From: Rosenbergiella epipactidis | GTDB taxonomy: Bacteria; Pseudomonadota; Gammaproteobacteria; Enterobacterales; Enterobacteriaceae | Assembly (NCBI RefSeq): GCF_018494055.1 | Contig: NZ_JABBFQ010000001.1 | Coordinates: 372,001 to 436,000, forward strand | DNA: 64,000 nt | Reading direction: 5' to 3' | Made by a program: the position numbers and the translations under genes | The notes under the pieces: generated by a model | What the model saw: only the letters and a program-made list of their open reading frames with translations | The model's database searches: none | What the model was told of the DNA's origin: nothing | Part shown: piece by piece, positions 1 to 9,697 of the stretch | How the letters are laid out: the number at the start of each line of letters is the position of its first letter | Position numbering within the stretch: the stretch's first letter is position 1

Positions 1-1367
1 AAATCTAACGCATTATCCATCCGCAAATGGGGTAATGGCTTGTCTGCCTCCATCTCTAAGGGGGTGAAGTTTTCAAATCTAAAGCCCTGCTGTTGCCAAA
101 ATGATGCGGTAGGCAGCTGAGTGGGCACCTCACCTGGGTAGAGCGAGACCGGTTGATAGTCAGGTAAGCGACGTCCTCGTAATGCAGGCACCTGTTGATG
201 CTGGTGTTCAATAACACCAGGGATGGTGGCTTGAATGGAACTCAAGGCTAAGCATTCAATTTTTACCCCTTCGAATGCGGCATTCTGCCAAGCGGCTTGG
301 GTCACCTGACGCAGCAGAGAGACCATATTGGCATGTTGGTCGCTGGTGACATGATCCGCTTTAGTCGCCGCAAACAACAGTTTGTCGATCACCGGAGAAA
401 ACAGTCGGCGGATTAAGGAGCGTTGACCATAGTGGAAGCTCTGCATCAGTTGTGTCAGCGCTAAGCGCATATCGTTAAAGGCGTTGGCCCCCCGATTTAA
501 CGGTTGTAAACAGTCCACTAACACAATTTGGCGATCAAATTTGACGAAGTACTCTTTGTAAAATTTTTTCACTACATGTTGGCAGTAAAAATCATAGCGC
601 TGTTTTAGCGTCGAAAAGGTCGAAGCAGTACGGCTTTCGGTATGTTTAGTCGGAAGTTCGTCGAATGGCCAAGGGAAAAATTGTAGTGCAGGCGCGCCCG
701 CCATCTCACCGGGTAAGATGAAACGACCTGGCTGAATAAAGTGGTAACCTTCGGCTTTGCAACGGTGAAGATAATCTGTCCAACACTGAGAAATTTCTGC
801 CAACAATAATTCATCGACGGGCGCATTAGGATCTAAATCAGCACAAGCTGCCTGCCAAGTCGATGCCCACTCTGCACGCTGCCCCGTGAGCAATTCGCGC
901 ATTTGCGCAGACCACTCTGAATAGCTTTGCCCCAGCATCGGTAGGTCGAGCAGCCATTCACCAGGATAATCGATAATTACAAGGCGCAGTGAGGAGGTCT
1001 CTTTAAGATAACGCTTTAGCGCATGCTGAGTTCGGTAACGAATGACCAACTCGATTTTACTCACCCCCTGCGTCGGCGTGGGCCAACTGGCAGGATGTCC
1101 ATAAAGCTGCGTAATCCCACGATCGTAGCTAAAACTCGGCGTAGCAAGGTCGCGTTGGGGAACCCGTTTAACCCCGATAATCCGACCTTCACGCAGTGGG
1201 GTGAAGAGCGGTAAGCGCGCGCCATGATGAGTAGAAAGTAACTGATTAACCAGCGATGTAATAAAGGCCGTTTTACCACTGCGGCTTAGCCCTGTCACAG
1301 CGAGACAGAGATGCTGGTCTACGCTGCGTTGTACCCAAGACATCACCTCATTTTGAAGTTTTTTCAT
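1..1367 (-). CDS. ycjX: YcjX family P-loop stress protein (3' end cut off by window)
   Basis: The frame runs on the minus strand from ATG at 1367 off the left edge and covers about 455 residues. E. coli YcjX has about 465, so only the last few residues are missing. The N-terminus carries a P-loop (GLSRSGKTAF, near residue 25), and the conserved segments DYPGEWLLDLPML, FIQPGRFILPGEMAGAPALQFFPW, DRQIVLVDCLQPLN and FAATKADHV identify this DUF463 family of dynamin-like GTP-binding proteins of unclear role. The ATG overlaps the end of pspD by 20 bases, so it is probably cotranscribed with the psp genes, as in E. coli, where ycjX and ycjF follow psp. Identification is firm; the biochemical function is not established. 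Confidence 0.93.
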   Translation of the reverse strand, partial: MKKLQNEVMSWVQRSVDQHLCLAVTGLSRSGKTAFITSLVNQLLSTHHGARLPLFTPLREGRIIGVKRVPQRDLATPSFSYDRGITQLYGHPASWPTPTQGVSKIELVIRYRTQHALKRYLKETSSLRLVIIDYPGEWLLDLPMLGQSYSEWSAQMRELLTGQRAEWASTWQAACADLDPNAPVDELLLAEISQCWTDYLHRCKAEGYHFIQPGRFILPGEMAGAPALQFFPWPFDELPTKHTESRTASTFSTLKQRYDFYCQHVVKKFYKEYFVKFDRQIVLVDCLQPLNRGANAFNDMRLALTQLMQSFHYGQRSLIRRLFSPVIDKLLFAATKADHVTSDQHANMVSLLRQVTQAAWQNAAFEGVKIECLALSSIQATIPGVIEHQHQQVPALRGRRLPDYQPVSLYPGEVPTQLPTASFWQQQGFRFENFTPLEMEADKPLPHLRMDNALD

Positions 1368-1596
1368 GCTGCTCTTTCAGTAGTTTAGCGGAAATTTTTT
1401 TCATCACTTTACTTAAAACAGGCTCAAGCACCATACCAAGAAACAGTCTTACGGGTTTCTTACTGACTGATTTGACCGCCCAGCCCGCGACACCCGCCGG
1501 ACCAAAAGTTACAGCATTGATGAGTACAAATTTACCCACTGATTTTAAGGCAGGCTTAACCTGCCGTTTTGCTGAGTCTTTCCATTGCTTATTCAT
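1348..1596 (-). CDS. pspD: Phage shock protein D
   Basis: This small basic protein of 82 residues is the peripheral inner-membrane PspD of the phage-shock response. The segment FGPAGVAGWAVKSVSKKP matches the E. coli family core (YGPAGVAGWAIKSVARRP), with a hydrophobic stretch around residues 25-40 and a lysine-rich tail. Two ATGs sit in tandem at 1599 and 1596. I chose the second because the GAGGG ribosome-binding site is too close to the first and because E. coli PspD begins with MN. It is the fourth gene of the psp operon, and its end overlaps the ycjX start. The role of PspD is minor even in E. coli. Confidence 0.88.
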   Translation of the reverse strand: MNKQWKDSAKRQVKPALKSVGKFVLINAVTFGPAGVAGWAVKSVSKKPVRLFLGMVLEPVLSKVMKKISAKLLKEQHEKTSK

Positions 1597-1638
1597 CATA
1601 CCCTCACTTTATAATCCGTTTGTCTTGAAACAGATGAC

Positions 1639-2001
1639 TTAAAGCTTACGAAACCGGCTGCGCACCGAGAAAGTTTCAGACGTCACATAGCCTTCCATCT
1701 TGCGTAACCGTTGTTCACTCTCTTTCAAGGTTTGATCGGCTTGACTCAATACCTCATCTATAGAAAGTGTAGCGGGTTCTGCCGATGAACCACGCGGTTT
1801 TTTGTCTAAAATGAAGCCCAACGCAACATAGAGCAATAGTGTGACAAAGAATAAACCGAAGGTTGAGAGCACAGCGATAATCCGTACGAGATTAATAGGT
1901 AGTCCACTGTAATCGGCTATTCCTGCACAGACCCCTAAAATCTTACCGTCTTCACTATTACGATAAAGGGGCTTATCACTGATAAAGGGAAGTTTGATCA
2001 T
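1639..2001 (-). CDS. pspC: Phage shock protein C, envelope stress sensor
   Basis: PspC is an inner-membrane protein that, with PspB, senses envelope stress and draws PspA away from PspF. The 120-residue product has the PspC-domain signature GKILGVCAGIADYSGLPINLVRI, one strong membrane segment (about residues 45-68), and a C-terminal coiled region ending in RLRKMEGYVTSETFSVRSRFRKL, very like E. coli (119 residues). I place the start at the ATG at 2001, which overlaps the pspB stop as ATGA and has GGAG eight bases upstream; an in-frame ATG at 2013 is the alternative. The N-terminus (IKLPFISDKPLYRNSEDG) is family-typical in length but divergent. Confidence 0.92.
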   Translation of the reverse strand: MIKLPFISDKPLYRNSEDGKILGVCAGIADYSGLPINLVRIIAVLSTFGLFFVTLLLYVALGFILDKKPRGSSAEPATLSIDEVLSQADQTLKESEQRLRKMEGYVTSETFSVRSRFRKL

Positions 2002-2225
2002 GGTTGTCTCCACTCTGGGTTTTCGGCATCCAGTATAGCTTCTAAAGCGTGAATACGATCCTGCATACGGTCGGCGTCTCTCTTGAGCTGTTCGATCTGC
2101 GCGATTTCTTTAACAGAGAGCTTATTAGAGAGTTTGCCCTTATTGTTATAGTGTAGCCACAGCCATAGGGGCGCGATAAACACGAGAAACAGCGTTAAGG
2201 GTACACTAAGTAAAAATCCGCTCAT
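1998..2225 (-). CDS. pspB: Phage shock protein B
   Basis: PspB is a small inner-membrane partner of PspC and is needed for signalling to PspA/PspF. The 75-residue protein has an N-terminal membrane helix (FLLSVPLTLFLVFIAPLWLWLHY), then a coiled coil that ends in RIHALEAILDAENPEWRQ, matching the E. coli C-terminus RIQALESILDAEHPNWR. The ATG at 2225 has a strong AAGGAG site; an upstream GTG two codons earlier is less likely. It overlaps pspC by four bases (ATGA), which suggests translational coupling. Confidence 0.94.
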   Translation of the reverse strand: MSGFLLSVPLTLFLVFIAPLWLWLHYNNKGKLSNKLSVKEIAQIEQLKRDADRMQDRIHALEAILDAENPEWRQP

Positions 2226-2260
2226 CAACACTCCTTATTAGTCGATTACAGTAGGCTGTA

Positions 2261-2926
2261 TTATTCAGGCTTAGCAACTTGTTGGCGAATTTTAGCGAGC
2301 TGCTGACTGATCTCGTCATCGGCACTGAGTTCAGAAAATTGCTGATCTAGGCTAGCAGTATTGGCCGACTTTAAGACTTCAGCTTCAGCTTCCATGTGAT
2401 CAATGCGACGTTCAAACGATTCGAAACGCGCCAGATTTTTCTCGATTTTACCGCTATCAATATGTTGACGAATTTGGCGACTGGTCGAGGCCGTTTGATA
2501 ACGTAGCGATAGCGCCTTCTGACGCGCACGCGTTTCGGTCAACTTGGTTTCGAGCTCGGCAGTTTCATTCTTCATCTTACTAATATTTTCATCGAGAATG
2601 ACCGCATCTGCTTGTAATTTTTCGGCCAGCTGCGTCAATTTTTGTTTTTCAATCAGCGCTGCACGAGCGAGTTCTTCTTTATCTTTGCGCACCGCTAATT
2701 CAGCTTTTTGCTGCCACTCTTCAGATTGGACAGCGGCTGAATCAATGCGACGTTGTAACATTTTCTTTTCTGCTAACGCCTTGGCGGAATGCGTTCGAAC
2801 CTCAACCAGCGTATCTTCCATCTCTTGGATCATCAAACGAACCATTTTTTGAGGATCTTCAGCCTTTTCGAGTAAGGTGTTGATGTTTGAATTAATGATG
2901 TCAGTAAACCGTGAAAAAATGCCCAT
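2261..2926 (-). CDS. pspA: Phage shock protein A
   Basis: PspA is the ESCRT-III-like effector of the response. It binds and inhibits PspF in the cytoplasm and, under stress, oligomerises on the inner membrane to limit proton leakage. The 221 residues (E. coli 222) are almost wholly coiled coil, beginning [19 protein letters not shown], the amphipathic membrane helix. [22 protein letters not shown] is the conserved PspF-binding part. First gene of the operon, with a sigma-54 promoter about 45 bases upstream at 2970-2986. No odd features were seen. Confidence 0.97.
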   Translation of the reverse strand: MGIFSRFTDIINSNINTLLEKAEDPQKMVRLMIQEMEDTLVEVRTHSAKALAEKKMLQRRIDSAAVQSEEWQQKAELAVRKDKEELARAALIEKQKLTQLAEKLQADAVILDENISKMKNETAELETKLTETRARQKALSLRYQTASTSRQIRQHIDSGKIEKNLARFESFERRIDHMEAEAEVLKSANTASLDQQFSELSADDEISQQLAKIRQQVAKPE

Positions 2927-2969
2927 AACGTAGTCCTCTGGAGATAATTGGGATAATCACCTCTTACAT

Positions 2970-2986
2970 AGCAAATCCCATGCCAA
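2970..2986 (-). promoter_or_regulatory. Sigma-54 promoter of the psp operon
   Basis: On the minus strand the site reads TTGGCATGGGATTTGCT. It has the -24 GG and -12 GC dinucleotides exactly 10 bases apart, matching the sigma-54 consensus TTGGCAC-N5-TTGCT at nearly every position. The predicted start near 2959 leaves a leader of about 33 bases before pspA. The divergent activator pspF, which begins 100 bases away, fits E. coli psp control. The PspF enhancer sites expected between 2990 and 3086 could not be picked out by eye. Confidence 0.88.
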
Positions 2987-3086
2987 ATTTTAACTATTTG
3001 AGTTGTATTGATTTTATCGATTATACATTTGAGTAAATTCAGCTAAAATGGTTAAATTAACCAATATATAGCGAAAAAGACCAACT

Positions 3087-4049
3087 ATGAACAGTGATAG
3101 CGTGCTCGGTGAGTCCGAGAATTTCCTTAATATGCTCGATCACGTTTCGACACTGGCGCCACTGAACAAACCCGTTATTATCCAAGGTGAGCGCGGAAGT
3201 GGTAAAGAGCTGGTAGCGCAACGACTCCATTTCCTCTCTACTCGCTGGCAGGAAAATTTTATTACGCTGAACTGTGCGGCGTTAAATGAAAATCTCTTAG
3301 ACTCCGAGCTATTCGGCCACGAAACAGGGGCTTTTACAGGGGCACAAAAACGTCACCAAGGCCGCTTTGAACGCGCGCACCAAGGCACACTCTTCTTAGA
3401 TGAAATCGGCAATGCACCCTTGGTCGTTCAGGAAAAATTATTACGCGCGATCGAATATGGAGAGATTGAACGGATTGGGGGCACGACCACCTTGACGGTA
3501 GATGTGCGCGTAATTTGCGCTTCACACGAAGATCTCCCCGCCCGCGTGGCAGCGGGAAAATTTAGGGCAGACCTCCTCGATCGTCTTGCCTTTGACGTGA
3601 TTTACGTACCGCCGTTACGGGAACGCCAAGCAGATATCCTGCCTTTAGCTAACCATTTTGCCATGCAGATGTGTCGCGAGCTCAATAGACCCTATTTTGC
3701 GGGGTTCACTCATTTTGCAGAACAACAACTGCTGACCGCCCCCTGGCCAGGGAATGTGCGGGAGCTTAAGAATGTAATTGAACGGTCGATCTATCGTTCA
3801 ACACAAGTGGACACTCCCCTTAATGAAGTGATCCTGAGCCCATTCCAGACGTCTAGCCAACCGGTGCTTGAAGATTCTCACCCGGCATGCCCTGCTCTAC
3901 CAATCAATTTACGCGAGTGGCAACATCAGCAAGAAGCCGACTTCGTGAAAGCGAGTTTGCAACAGTTTTCGCAACACACTCTGGCCGCTAAGGCTTTAGG
4001 GCTGACCTATCATCAATTTAGAGCGTTGTTAAAGAAACACGGAATATAG
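3087..4049 (+). CDS. pspF: PspF, sigma-54 enhancer-binding activator of psp
   Basis: PspF is an AAA+ ATPase that remodels sigma-54 RNA polymerase at the psp promoter. The 320 residues (E. coli 325) start directly with the AAA+ domain and lack an N-terminal sensory domain, as is typical for PspF, which is controlled by PspA binding. Visible motifs are Walker A GERGSGKELV (about residue 35), the sigma-54 loop ETGAFTGAQKRHQGRFE, Walker B GTLFLDEIG, and R-finger region RADLLDRLAFDVI. A C-terminal Fis-type helix-turn-helix lies around residues 285-320. It is divergent from pspA. A RyhB-like RNA on the opposite strand begins 22 bases after its stop. Confidence 0.96.
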   Translation: MNSDSVLGESENFLNMLDHVSTLAPLNKPVIIQGERGSGKELVAQRLHFLSTRWQENFITLNCAALNENLLDSELFGHETGAFTGAQKRHQGRFERAHQGTLFLDEIGNAPLVVQEKLLRAIEYGEIERIGGTTTLTVDVRVICASHEDLPARVAAGKFRADLLDRLAFDVIYVPPLRERQADILPLANHFAMQMCRELNRPYFAGFTHFAEQQLLTAPWPGNVRELKNVIERSIYRSTQVDTPLNEVILSPFQTSSQPVLEDSHPACPALPINLREWQHQQEADFVKASLQQFSQHTLAAKALGLTYHQFRALLKKHGI

Positions 4050-4070
4050 GTTGAGCGCCGTACGCTGGAT

Positions 4071-4154
4071 AAAAAAAAGCCCGCGGTCAGCGGGCAACAA
4101 ATACTAGAAGCAATGTGAGCAATGTCGTATCTGATAACCTGTCATCACCAGATG
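4071..4154 (-). ncRNA. ryhB: RyhB-type iron-responsive small RNA
   Basis: Positions 4107-4127 on the minus strand are identical, as I recall it, to the conserved 21-base core of enterobacterial RyhB (starts CGACATTGC, ends ATTGCTTC), the seed that pairs with sdhC, sodB and other iron-protein mRNAs. A GC hairpin (GCCCGCTGACCGCGGGC) followed by eight T residues at 4071-4095 closes the gene. Upstream are a promoter and Fur-box sequence (4160-4199). The predicted length, about 84 nt, compares with 90 nt in E. coli. The 5' part differs from E. coli RyhB. The 5' end is inferred from the -10 box and could move by a few bases. Confidence 0.9.
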
Positions 4155-4159
4155 TTTCG

Positions 4160-4199
4160 ATAGTAATCATTATCATTAGCATTTGCAAATGTTTCTCAT
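4160..4199 (-). promoter_or_regulatory. Promoter and overlapping Fur boxes of RyhB
   Basis: On the minus strand there is a -35 TTGCAA (4183-4188), a 17-base spacer and a -10 TACTAT (4160-4165), with an A start expected near 4154. The spacer and -10 form TGATAATGATTACTA, close to the Fur 7-1-7 consensus TGATAATnATTATCA. A second Fur-like stretch, GAGAAACATTTGCAAATG, lies over the -35. This is the layout expected for Fur repression of RyhB when iron is plentiful. Confidence 0.82.
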
Positions 4200-4241
4200 T
4201 CTTTTTAAAAAAACTTCCCTCGTCTCATTATTGCCCTGCGA

Positions 4242-4270
4242 TTGGTTTTAGTGGTGGCTTAGGGTAAAAT
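4242..4270 (+). promoter_or_regulatory. Possible sigma-70 promoter of sapA
   Basis: TTGGTT (4242-4247) and TAAAAT (4265-4270) are separated by 17 bases, and the start would fall about 25 bases before the sapA ATG. This is a pattern reading only; other promoters between 4155 and 4300 are possible. Confidence 0.4.
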
Positions 4271-4299
4271 TACCTAATGGTTCATTAATTTAGTCCCCT

Positions 4300-5928
4300 A
4301 TGACGAAAATGTTACGAGCTTTGCTCGCCAGTTTTGGTGTGCTATGCGCAACCCCTGCCCTATGCACCGCCTCCCCAACGCACAATACGGGTATCGTGTA
4401 TTGTGTGAATGGCGAGGTGAATACGTTTAATCCTCAACTTGCGAGTGGTGGTGTGGTGATCGATACGCTCTCCGCTCAGCTCTACGACCGACTATTGGAT
4501 GTGGATCCTTATACCTTCCGCCTTATTCCAGCCCTTGCGGAACGCTGGGAAGTCAAAGATGATGGTGCCACCTTTATCTTTCATCTCCGATCCGATGTCT
4601 CGTTCCAGCATACGCCCTGGTTTACACCAAGCCGAAAAATGAATGCAGAGGATGTGGTGTTCAGCTTTGCGCGGATGTTTGATAAACATCATCCTTGGCA
4701 CCAGGTCAATGGCGGTCATTATCCTTACTTCGATAGCCTGCAATTTGCTGACAGTGTTCAGTCGGTTAAAAAATTAGATAGCCATACCGTGGAGATTAAA
4801 CTCGTCCACCCAGATGCTAGCTTCTTATGGCATATGGCGACCCATTATGCGCCCATTCTTTCTGCAGAATATGCTCATCAGCTAAGCCAAGCCCATCAGC
4901 AAGAAACCCTCGATCGCCAACCTGTCGGTACCGGCCCTTACCAATTAAGCGAATATCGCAGCGGTCAATTTATCCGTTTACAACGTAACCCGTTTTATTG
5001 GAAAGGCGTACCCCGCTTACGTCAGGTCGTGGTTGACTTAGGCGCAGGAGGCACCGGTCGTCTCTCGAAACTGTTGACCGGCGAATGTGACGTTCTGGCT
5101 TATCCGGCCGCTAGCCAACTGACCATATTACGCGACGATCCCCGTTTACGGATGACCCTACGCCCTGGAATGAATATGGCTTTTTTAGCCTTTAACACTC
5201 GGCGTCCGCCTCTCGATAACGTGAACGTTCGTCGCGCGCTATCTCTCGCCATTAACAACGAGCGGTTAATGGCGTCGATCTATTACGGGACCGCGGAAAC
5301 AGCGGCATCAGTGCTTCCGAGAGCGTCTTGGGCTTACGATAACGAGTCGACCGTGACCGAATATGCCCCTGATAAAGCCAAGCAACTGCTCAAGCAGATG
5401 CATATCAGCGACCTACACTTAAAGATGTTGGTGCCCGTTGCGTCAGAGCCATGGAATCCTAGCCAATTGAAAACGGCAGAACTGATTCAGGCTGATTTGG
5501 CGCGAATTGGTGTACATGTAGAAATTCAACCTGTTGAAGGACGCTTTCAAGAGAACCAGCTAATGGCAATGAACCATGATTTAACGCTCGGCGGCTGGAG
5601 CACTGACAGCAACGATCCGGATAGCTTCTTCCGCCCTATGCTAAGTTGTGCTGCGATTAACTCCGGCACTAATTATGCTCACTGGTGTAATGAACAGTTC
5701 GACGACACCTTACACCTCGCCCTGCTATCACAGCAGTTATCTGGCCGTATCGATTATTATCGCCAAGCGCAGAAAATTTTAGCGCAGCAGCTTCCGATTC
5801 TGCCCTTAGCCTCGTCTTTACGATTACAAGCTTATCGTTACGACATTAAAGGCCTGGTGCTCAGTCCATTTGGAAATAGTTCCTTTGCGGGCGTCTACCG
5901 CGATACGACACAAGGGGTGACACCATGA
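4300..5928 (+). CDS. sapA: SapA periplasmic peptide-binding protein
   Basis: SapA is the solute-binding protein of the SapABCDF ABC transporter, linked to resistance to antimicrobial peptides and to putrescine export or potassium uptake in different species. The 542-residue product has a signal peptide ([21 protein letters not shown], cleavage near residue 25) and the SBP_bac_5 fold: [20 protein letters not shown] at the mature N-terminus, then [29 protein letters not shown] and VGTGPYQL. The start has little Shine-Dalgarno sequence, and a second ATG lies three codons later. It overlaps sapB by four bases (ATGA). The upstream spacer contains the divergent RyhB gene. Confidence 0.94.
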   Translation: MTKMLRALLASFGVLCATPALCTASPTHNTGIVYCVNGEVNTFNPQLASGGVVIDTLSAQLYDRLLDVDPYTFRLIPALAERWEVKDDGATFIFHLRSDVSFQHTPWFTPSRKMNAEDVVFSFARMFDKHHPWHQVNGGHYPYFDSLQFADSVQSVKKLDSHTVEIKLVHPDASFLWHMATHYAPILSAEYAHQLSQAHQQETLDRQPVGTGPYQLSEYRSGQFIRLQRNPFYWKGVPRLRQVVVDLGAGGTGRLSKLLTGECDVLAYPAASQLTILRDDPRLRMTLRPGMNMAFLAFNTRRPPLDNVNVRRALSLAINNERLMASIYYGTAETAASVLPRASWAYDNESTVTEYAPDKAKQLLKQMHISDLHLKMLVPVASEPWNPSQLKTAELIQADLARIGVHVEIQPVEGRFQENQLMAMNHDLTLGGWSTDSNDPDSFFRPMLSCAAINSGTNYAHWCNEQFDDTLHLALLSQQLSGRIDYYRQAQKILAQQLPILPLASSLRLQAYRYDIKGLVLSPFGNSSFAGVYRDTTQGVTP

Positions 5929-6890
5929 GCCTCTATATTGCGCGACGCCTCTTTTTATTGCTTGTCACCTTGGTACTGCTGTCGTGGGTGAGCTTCAGTC
6001 TTTGCTACTATACCCCGCATGCCCCTTTACAGGGGGCGAACGTGAGTGACGCGTATTTTTTCTGGCTACAGGGGATGCTGCACTTCGACTTTGGGGTCTC
6101 CTGCATTAATGGCCAGCCGGTTAGCGAGCAGCTAGTGGAAGTTTTTCCCGCAACACTCGAACTCTGTTTATTGGCTGCGATACTGGCCACATTAGTCGGA
6201 TTACCTTTAGGAATTATTGCAGCGATCCACCGCTATAAATGGCAAGATAAACTGATCAGTGGTTTCGCCTTAGTCGGATTTTCCCTGCCGGTCTTCTGGC
6301 TAGCCCTGCTGTTAACCATGCTCTTCTCGCTCTCTCTCGGCTGGTTTCCTGTGTCAGGTCGCATCAATCTGCTCTATCCCGCTCCGGCGATTACCGGCTC
6401 AGCCTTAGTCGATGCTTGGCTTTCCCATTCGCCTTTACGCCATGAGATGTTATTAAGCGTCTTACGCCATCTCGTCTTACCGGTGGTTACGCTATCGATT
6501 GTACCGATGACAGAACTCATACGATTAATGCGAGACAGTACGTTAGATATTATTAATCAGGGCTATATTAAAGCGGCCATTATTCGTGGCTTATCCCGCT
6601 TCACAGTAGTACGTCGCCATGTAATCCATAACGCACTGCCTCCTGTCGTCCCGCATTTAGGATTACAGTTTTCAACCTTACTGACCTTGGCAATGATTAC
6701 CGAAGCGGTGTTTAACTGGCCAGGAATTGGACGTTGGTTGATCACAGCCGTGCGACAAGCTGACTATAATGCTATCTCGGCTGGGGTAATGACCTTAGGG
6801 ACCTTAGTAATTTTCATCAATATGTTGGCCGATATCTTCGGGGCCATTATCGACCCACTTAAGCATAAGGAATGGTATGCCAATCGATAA
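5925..6890 (+). CDS. sapB: SapB inner-membrane permease
   Basis: One of the two membrane permeases of the Sap transporter, 321 residues as in E. coli. It is a binding-protein-dependent permease of the DppB/OppB type: an N-terminal helix ([21 protein letters not shown]), then about five more membrane segments and the EAA loop near residue 215 ([28 protein letters not shown]), which docks with the ATPase subunits. It is translationally coupled to sapA by ATGA overlap and overlaps sapC by 14 bases, so the subunits should be made together. Confidence 0.95.
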   Translation: MSLYIARRLFLLLVTLVLLSWVSFSLCYYTPHAPLQGANVSDAYFFWLQGMLHFDFGVSCINGQPVSEQLVEVFPATLELCLLAAILATLVGLPLGIIAAIHRYKWQDKLISGFALVGFSLPVFWLALLLTMLFSLSLGWFPVSGRINLLYPAPAITGSALVDAWLSHSPLRHEMLLSVLRHLVLPVVTLSIVPMTELIRLMRDSTLDIINQGYIKAAIIRGLSRFTVVRRHVIHNALPPVVPHLGLQFSTLLTLAMITEAVFNWPGIGRWLITAVRQADYNAISAGVMTLGTLVIFINMLADIFGAIIDPLKHKEWYANR

Positions 6891-7767
6891 GATTTATCAG
6901 GAAGAGAAGCTTCCTGGCGCATTTCGACGAGCATGGCGTTTTTTCTATCGCGATACTTCAGCGATGATCGGTTTCTATGGGACCTGCGCCCTGCTTTTGC
7001 TCTGTATTTTTGGTCAATTGCTGGCTCCCTATGGGCTCGATCAACAGTTTATTAGCTACCAATTATTACCACCCTCATGGTCCCGGTATGGCGATGTTTC
7101 GTTCTTTTTAGGCACCGATGATCTTGGCCGTGATTTACTCAGTCGTTTATTAGCTGGGGCGTTACCTACCGTTGGCGGTGCGCTAGTGGCGACCGTTTTT
7201 GCTGCGGCCTGTGCTTTTTTACTCGGTATTCTGGCGGGAATGACCCGGGGATTACGCTCAGCCACCATTAACCATTTCTTAGATATCGCATTATCGCTTC
7301 CCTCGCTATTAATCGCGATCATCGTGGTAGCGTTCCTCGGCCCGAGCCTTGGCCACGCGATGCTGGCCGTATGGATTGCCCTAACCCCTAGAATGATCCG
7401 CACCCTCTACTTAGCCATTCGTGAAGAGATGAACGAAGCCTATGTCGTGGCGGCAAAAATGGACGGTGCGAGTCCCTTTTTACTCTTGAAAGGGACCATT
7501 TTGCCCAATATTTTGCCGGTATTAGTCAGTGACTTTACACGGTGCCTTTCGATCGCTCTGTTTGATATTTCTGCATTGGGCTTTTTAGGACTAGGGGCCA
7601 GACTACCTTCGCCCGAATGGGGCACTATCCTAGGGGATTCGCTAGAGTTAATCTATGTTGCCCCTTGGACGGTCATGTTACCCGGTGCGGCGATTATGGG
7701 TGCAATTCTACTGATTAATCTGTTCGGTGAAGGCGTACGCCGCGCTGTTGATGCAGGAGTGAAGTAG
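6877..7767 (+). CDS. sapC: SapC inner-membrane permease
   Basis: Second permease of the Sap transporter, 296 residues, DppC/OppC type. It has a cytoplasmic N-terminus, a first helix near residue 30, the conserved segment [19 protein letters not shown], several membrane helices, and an EAA loop ([25 protein letters not shown]). The tail [37 protein letters not shown] is nearly identical to E. coli. It starts inside the sapB 3' end and is followed directly by sapD. Confidence 0.95.
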   Translation: MPIDKIYQEEKLPGAFRRAWRFFYRDTSAMIGFYGTCALLLLCIFGQLLAPYGLDQQFISYQLLPPSWSRYGDVSFFLGTDDLGRDLLSRLLAGALPTVGGALVATVFAAACAFLLGILAGMTRGLRSATINHFLDIALSLPSLLIAIIVVAFLGPSLGHAMLAVWIALTPRMIRTLYLAIREEMNEAYVVAAKMDGASPFLLLKGTILPNILPVLVSDFTRCLSIALFDISALGFLGLGARLPSPEWGTILGDSLELIYVAPWTVMLPGAAIMGAILLINLFGEGVRRAVDAGVK

Positions 7768-8760
7768 ATGCCGCTGCTCGATATTCGTAATTTAACCATT
7801 GAATTTGTCAACGATAATAAGCCGATTAAAGCGGTAGACCGCGTTAATCTCTTGCTGAACGAAGGCGAGATTCTCGGATTGGTCGGGGAATCGGGGTCGG
7901 GGAAAAGCTTGGTCGCAAAAGCGATCTGCGGTGTAACCTCCGATAATTGGCGAATCACGGCCGATCGTATGCGTTTTGGTGATATCGATTTGCTTCGCCT
8001 ATCCCCGCGGGAGCGCCGTAAGATCATTGGCCGTCATATCTCAATGATTTTCCAAGAACCGCAGGCCTGTCTTGATCCCTCTGCTTCGATTGGTCGTCAG
8101 TTAAAACAAGCCATACCCAGTGAAACCTTTAAAGGCCCTTGGTATAAACGCCTGTTACCTTGGCGTAAAGAGCGCGTGATCGACATCCTGCACCGCGTGG
8201 GAATTCGTGACCACCGCGATATCATGCGCAGTTACCCTTATGCCTTAACCGAAGGTGAATGTCAGAAGGTAATGATAGCTATCGCCTTGGCCAGCCAACC
8301 CAAACTGTTGATTGCCGATGAGCCCACAAATGCGATGGAGTCGACCACCCAAGACCAAATCTTCCGGCTGTTGAGACGATTGAATCAAAACAATAATACC
8401 ACTGTGCTATTGATCAGCCATGATTTACGCACAGTAAGCCAGTGGTCTAATCGTATCCAAGTGCTGTATTGTGGACAAACAGTCGAAACCGCGACGAGTA
8501 AAGAGTTGATTTCGACGCCTCATCATCCCTATACCCAAGCGTTGATGCGTGCCATGCCAGATTTTGGTCAGCCGCTTCCACATAAAAGCCGCTTGAACAC
8601 GCTAAATGGCTCGATCCCCTCGTTGGAACATTTACCTTTGGGCTGTCGATTGGGTCCTCGTTGCCCCTATGGCCAGCGGGAATGCATCGTTCGTCCCCCT
8701 CTAACCGGCACTAAGCACCATCAATATGCTTGCCATTTTCCGCTGAATATTGAGAGTTAG
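7768..8760 (+). CDS. sapD: SapD ATP-binding subunit
   Basis: ABC ATPase of the Sap transporter, 330 residues. Walker [11 protein letters not shown] lies near residue 41, the Q-loop [13 protein letters not shown] follows, the signature is the variant [15 protein letters not shown] in place of LSGGQ, and Walker B is [12 protein letters not shown], with the switch histidine in [10 protein letters not shown]. The degenerate signature is normal for SapD. The C-terminal oligopeptide-transporter extension includes [16 protein letters not shown], a cysteine-rich motif common to Opp/Dpp ATPases. In E. coli SapD also supports Trk potassium uptake. The ATG follows immediately after the sapC stop. Confidence 0.95.
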   Translation: MPLLDIRNLTIEFVNDNKPIKAVDRVNLLLNEGEILGLVGESGSGKSLVAKAICGVTSDNWRITADRMRFGDIDLLRLSPRERRKIIGRHISMIFQEPQACLDPSASIGRQLKQAIPSETFKGPWYKRLLPWRKERVIDILHRVGIRDHRDIMRSYPYALTEGECQKVMIAIALASQPKLLIADEPTNAMESTTQDQIFRLLRRLNQNNNTTVLLISHDLRTVSQWSNRIQVLYCGQTVETATSKELISTPHHPYTQALMRAMPDFGQPLPHKSRLNTLNGSIPSLEHLPLGCRLGPRCPYGQRECIVRPPLTGTKHHQYACHFPLNIES

Positions 8761-8762
8761 CC

Positions 8763-9566
8763 ATGTTAGAAACCCTGTTAGAAGTTAGGAATCTGAGCAA
8801 AACTTTTCGATATAAGACCGGGCTGTTTCGCTCCCAACAAATCGATGCCGTGAAAAATGTGAGTTTCACGTTAAAGGAGCGACAAACCCTCGCCATTATT
8901 GGTGAAAATGGCTCAGGAAAATCAACGTTAGCGAAGATGCTCGCGGGAATGGTTGCCCCCACGTCGGGAGAGATGCTGATTAATAATCAGCCCTTGGTGT
9001 ATGGCGATTATCGTTTTCGCAGTCCGCTAATCCGAATGATCTTACAAGACCCTACCGCATCGTTAAATCCCCGCCAACGGATCAGTCAGATTCTTGACCT
9101 GCCCTTAAGGCTCAATAGCGAATTGACCGATGAGCTGCGTTATCAACATATCATCGCTACGCTGAAGAAAGTGGGATTACTGAAAGAGCATGCGGGGTTA
9201 TATCCGCATATGTTAGCGCCAGGACAACGTCAGCGTCTTGCGCTCGCGCGGGCACTGATCTTACAGCCTAAGATCTTGATTGCCGATGAAGCCATGACCT
9301 CTTTAGATATGACGATGCGATCGCAGTTGGTCAATTTGATGTTAGAGCTGCAAGAGCGTGATGGGCTTTCTTATATCTATGTCACGCAACAAATCGGCAT
9401 GATGAAACATGTCAGTGATTCACTTATCGTGATGCGTGAGGGAGAAGTGGTTGAACGCGGGGGCACTGCCGATGTCTTAGCCTGTCCGCTTCATGATTTG
9501 ACGCGAAAATTAATTAATAGCCATTTTGGTAGCGAACTGACATCCGATGCATGGCGTAACGACTAG
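8763..9566 (+). CDS. sapF: SapF ATP-binding subunit
   Basis: Second ABC ATPase of the Sap transporter, 267 residues. It has Walker A GENGSGKSTL (near residue 49), Q-loop MILQDPTASLNPRQ, signature LAPGQRQRLALARAL, Walker B ILIADEAMTSLD, with alanine after DE as in E. coli SapF, and the switch region YIYVTQQIGMM where glutamine replaces the usual histidine. It starts two bases after the sapD stop. A short inverted repeat (TGGCGA-TAATT-TCGCCA, 9573-9589) lies just after the stop and has no T-tract, so it may be an mRNA-end hairpin rather than a terminator. Confidence 0.95.
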   Translation: MLETLLEVRNLSKTFRYKTGLFRSQQIDAVKNVSFTLKERQTLAIIGENGSGKSTLAKMLAGMVAPTSGEMLINNQPLVYGDYRFRSPLIRMILQDPTASLNPRQRISQILDLPLRLNSELTDELRYQHIIATLKKVGLLKEHAGLYPHMLAPGQRQRLALARALILQPKILIADEAMTSLDMTMRSQLVNLMLELQERDGLSYIYVTQQIGMMKHVSDSLIVMREGEVVERGGTADVLACPLHDLTRKLINSHFGSELTSDAWRND

Positions 9567-9697
9567 GTTTTCTGGCGATAATTTCGCCACTGACCTCGTC
9601 AAATTAGCCTATCGAAGAAAAGTCGTGTTAGAATCGCGCCAACTTTTTTGCAGAGACCGATTCTGCTAACAATACTGATAGTTAAGGGACAAATATT

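Noticed and set aside
7653..8027. Open frames of 110-125 codons antisense to sapC and sapD
   Set aside because: They mirror the codon pattern of the real genes and have serine/proline-rich, low-quality sequence typical of shadow frames.
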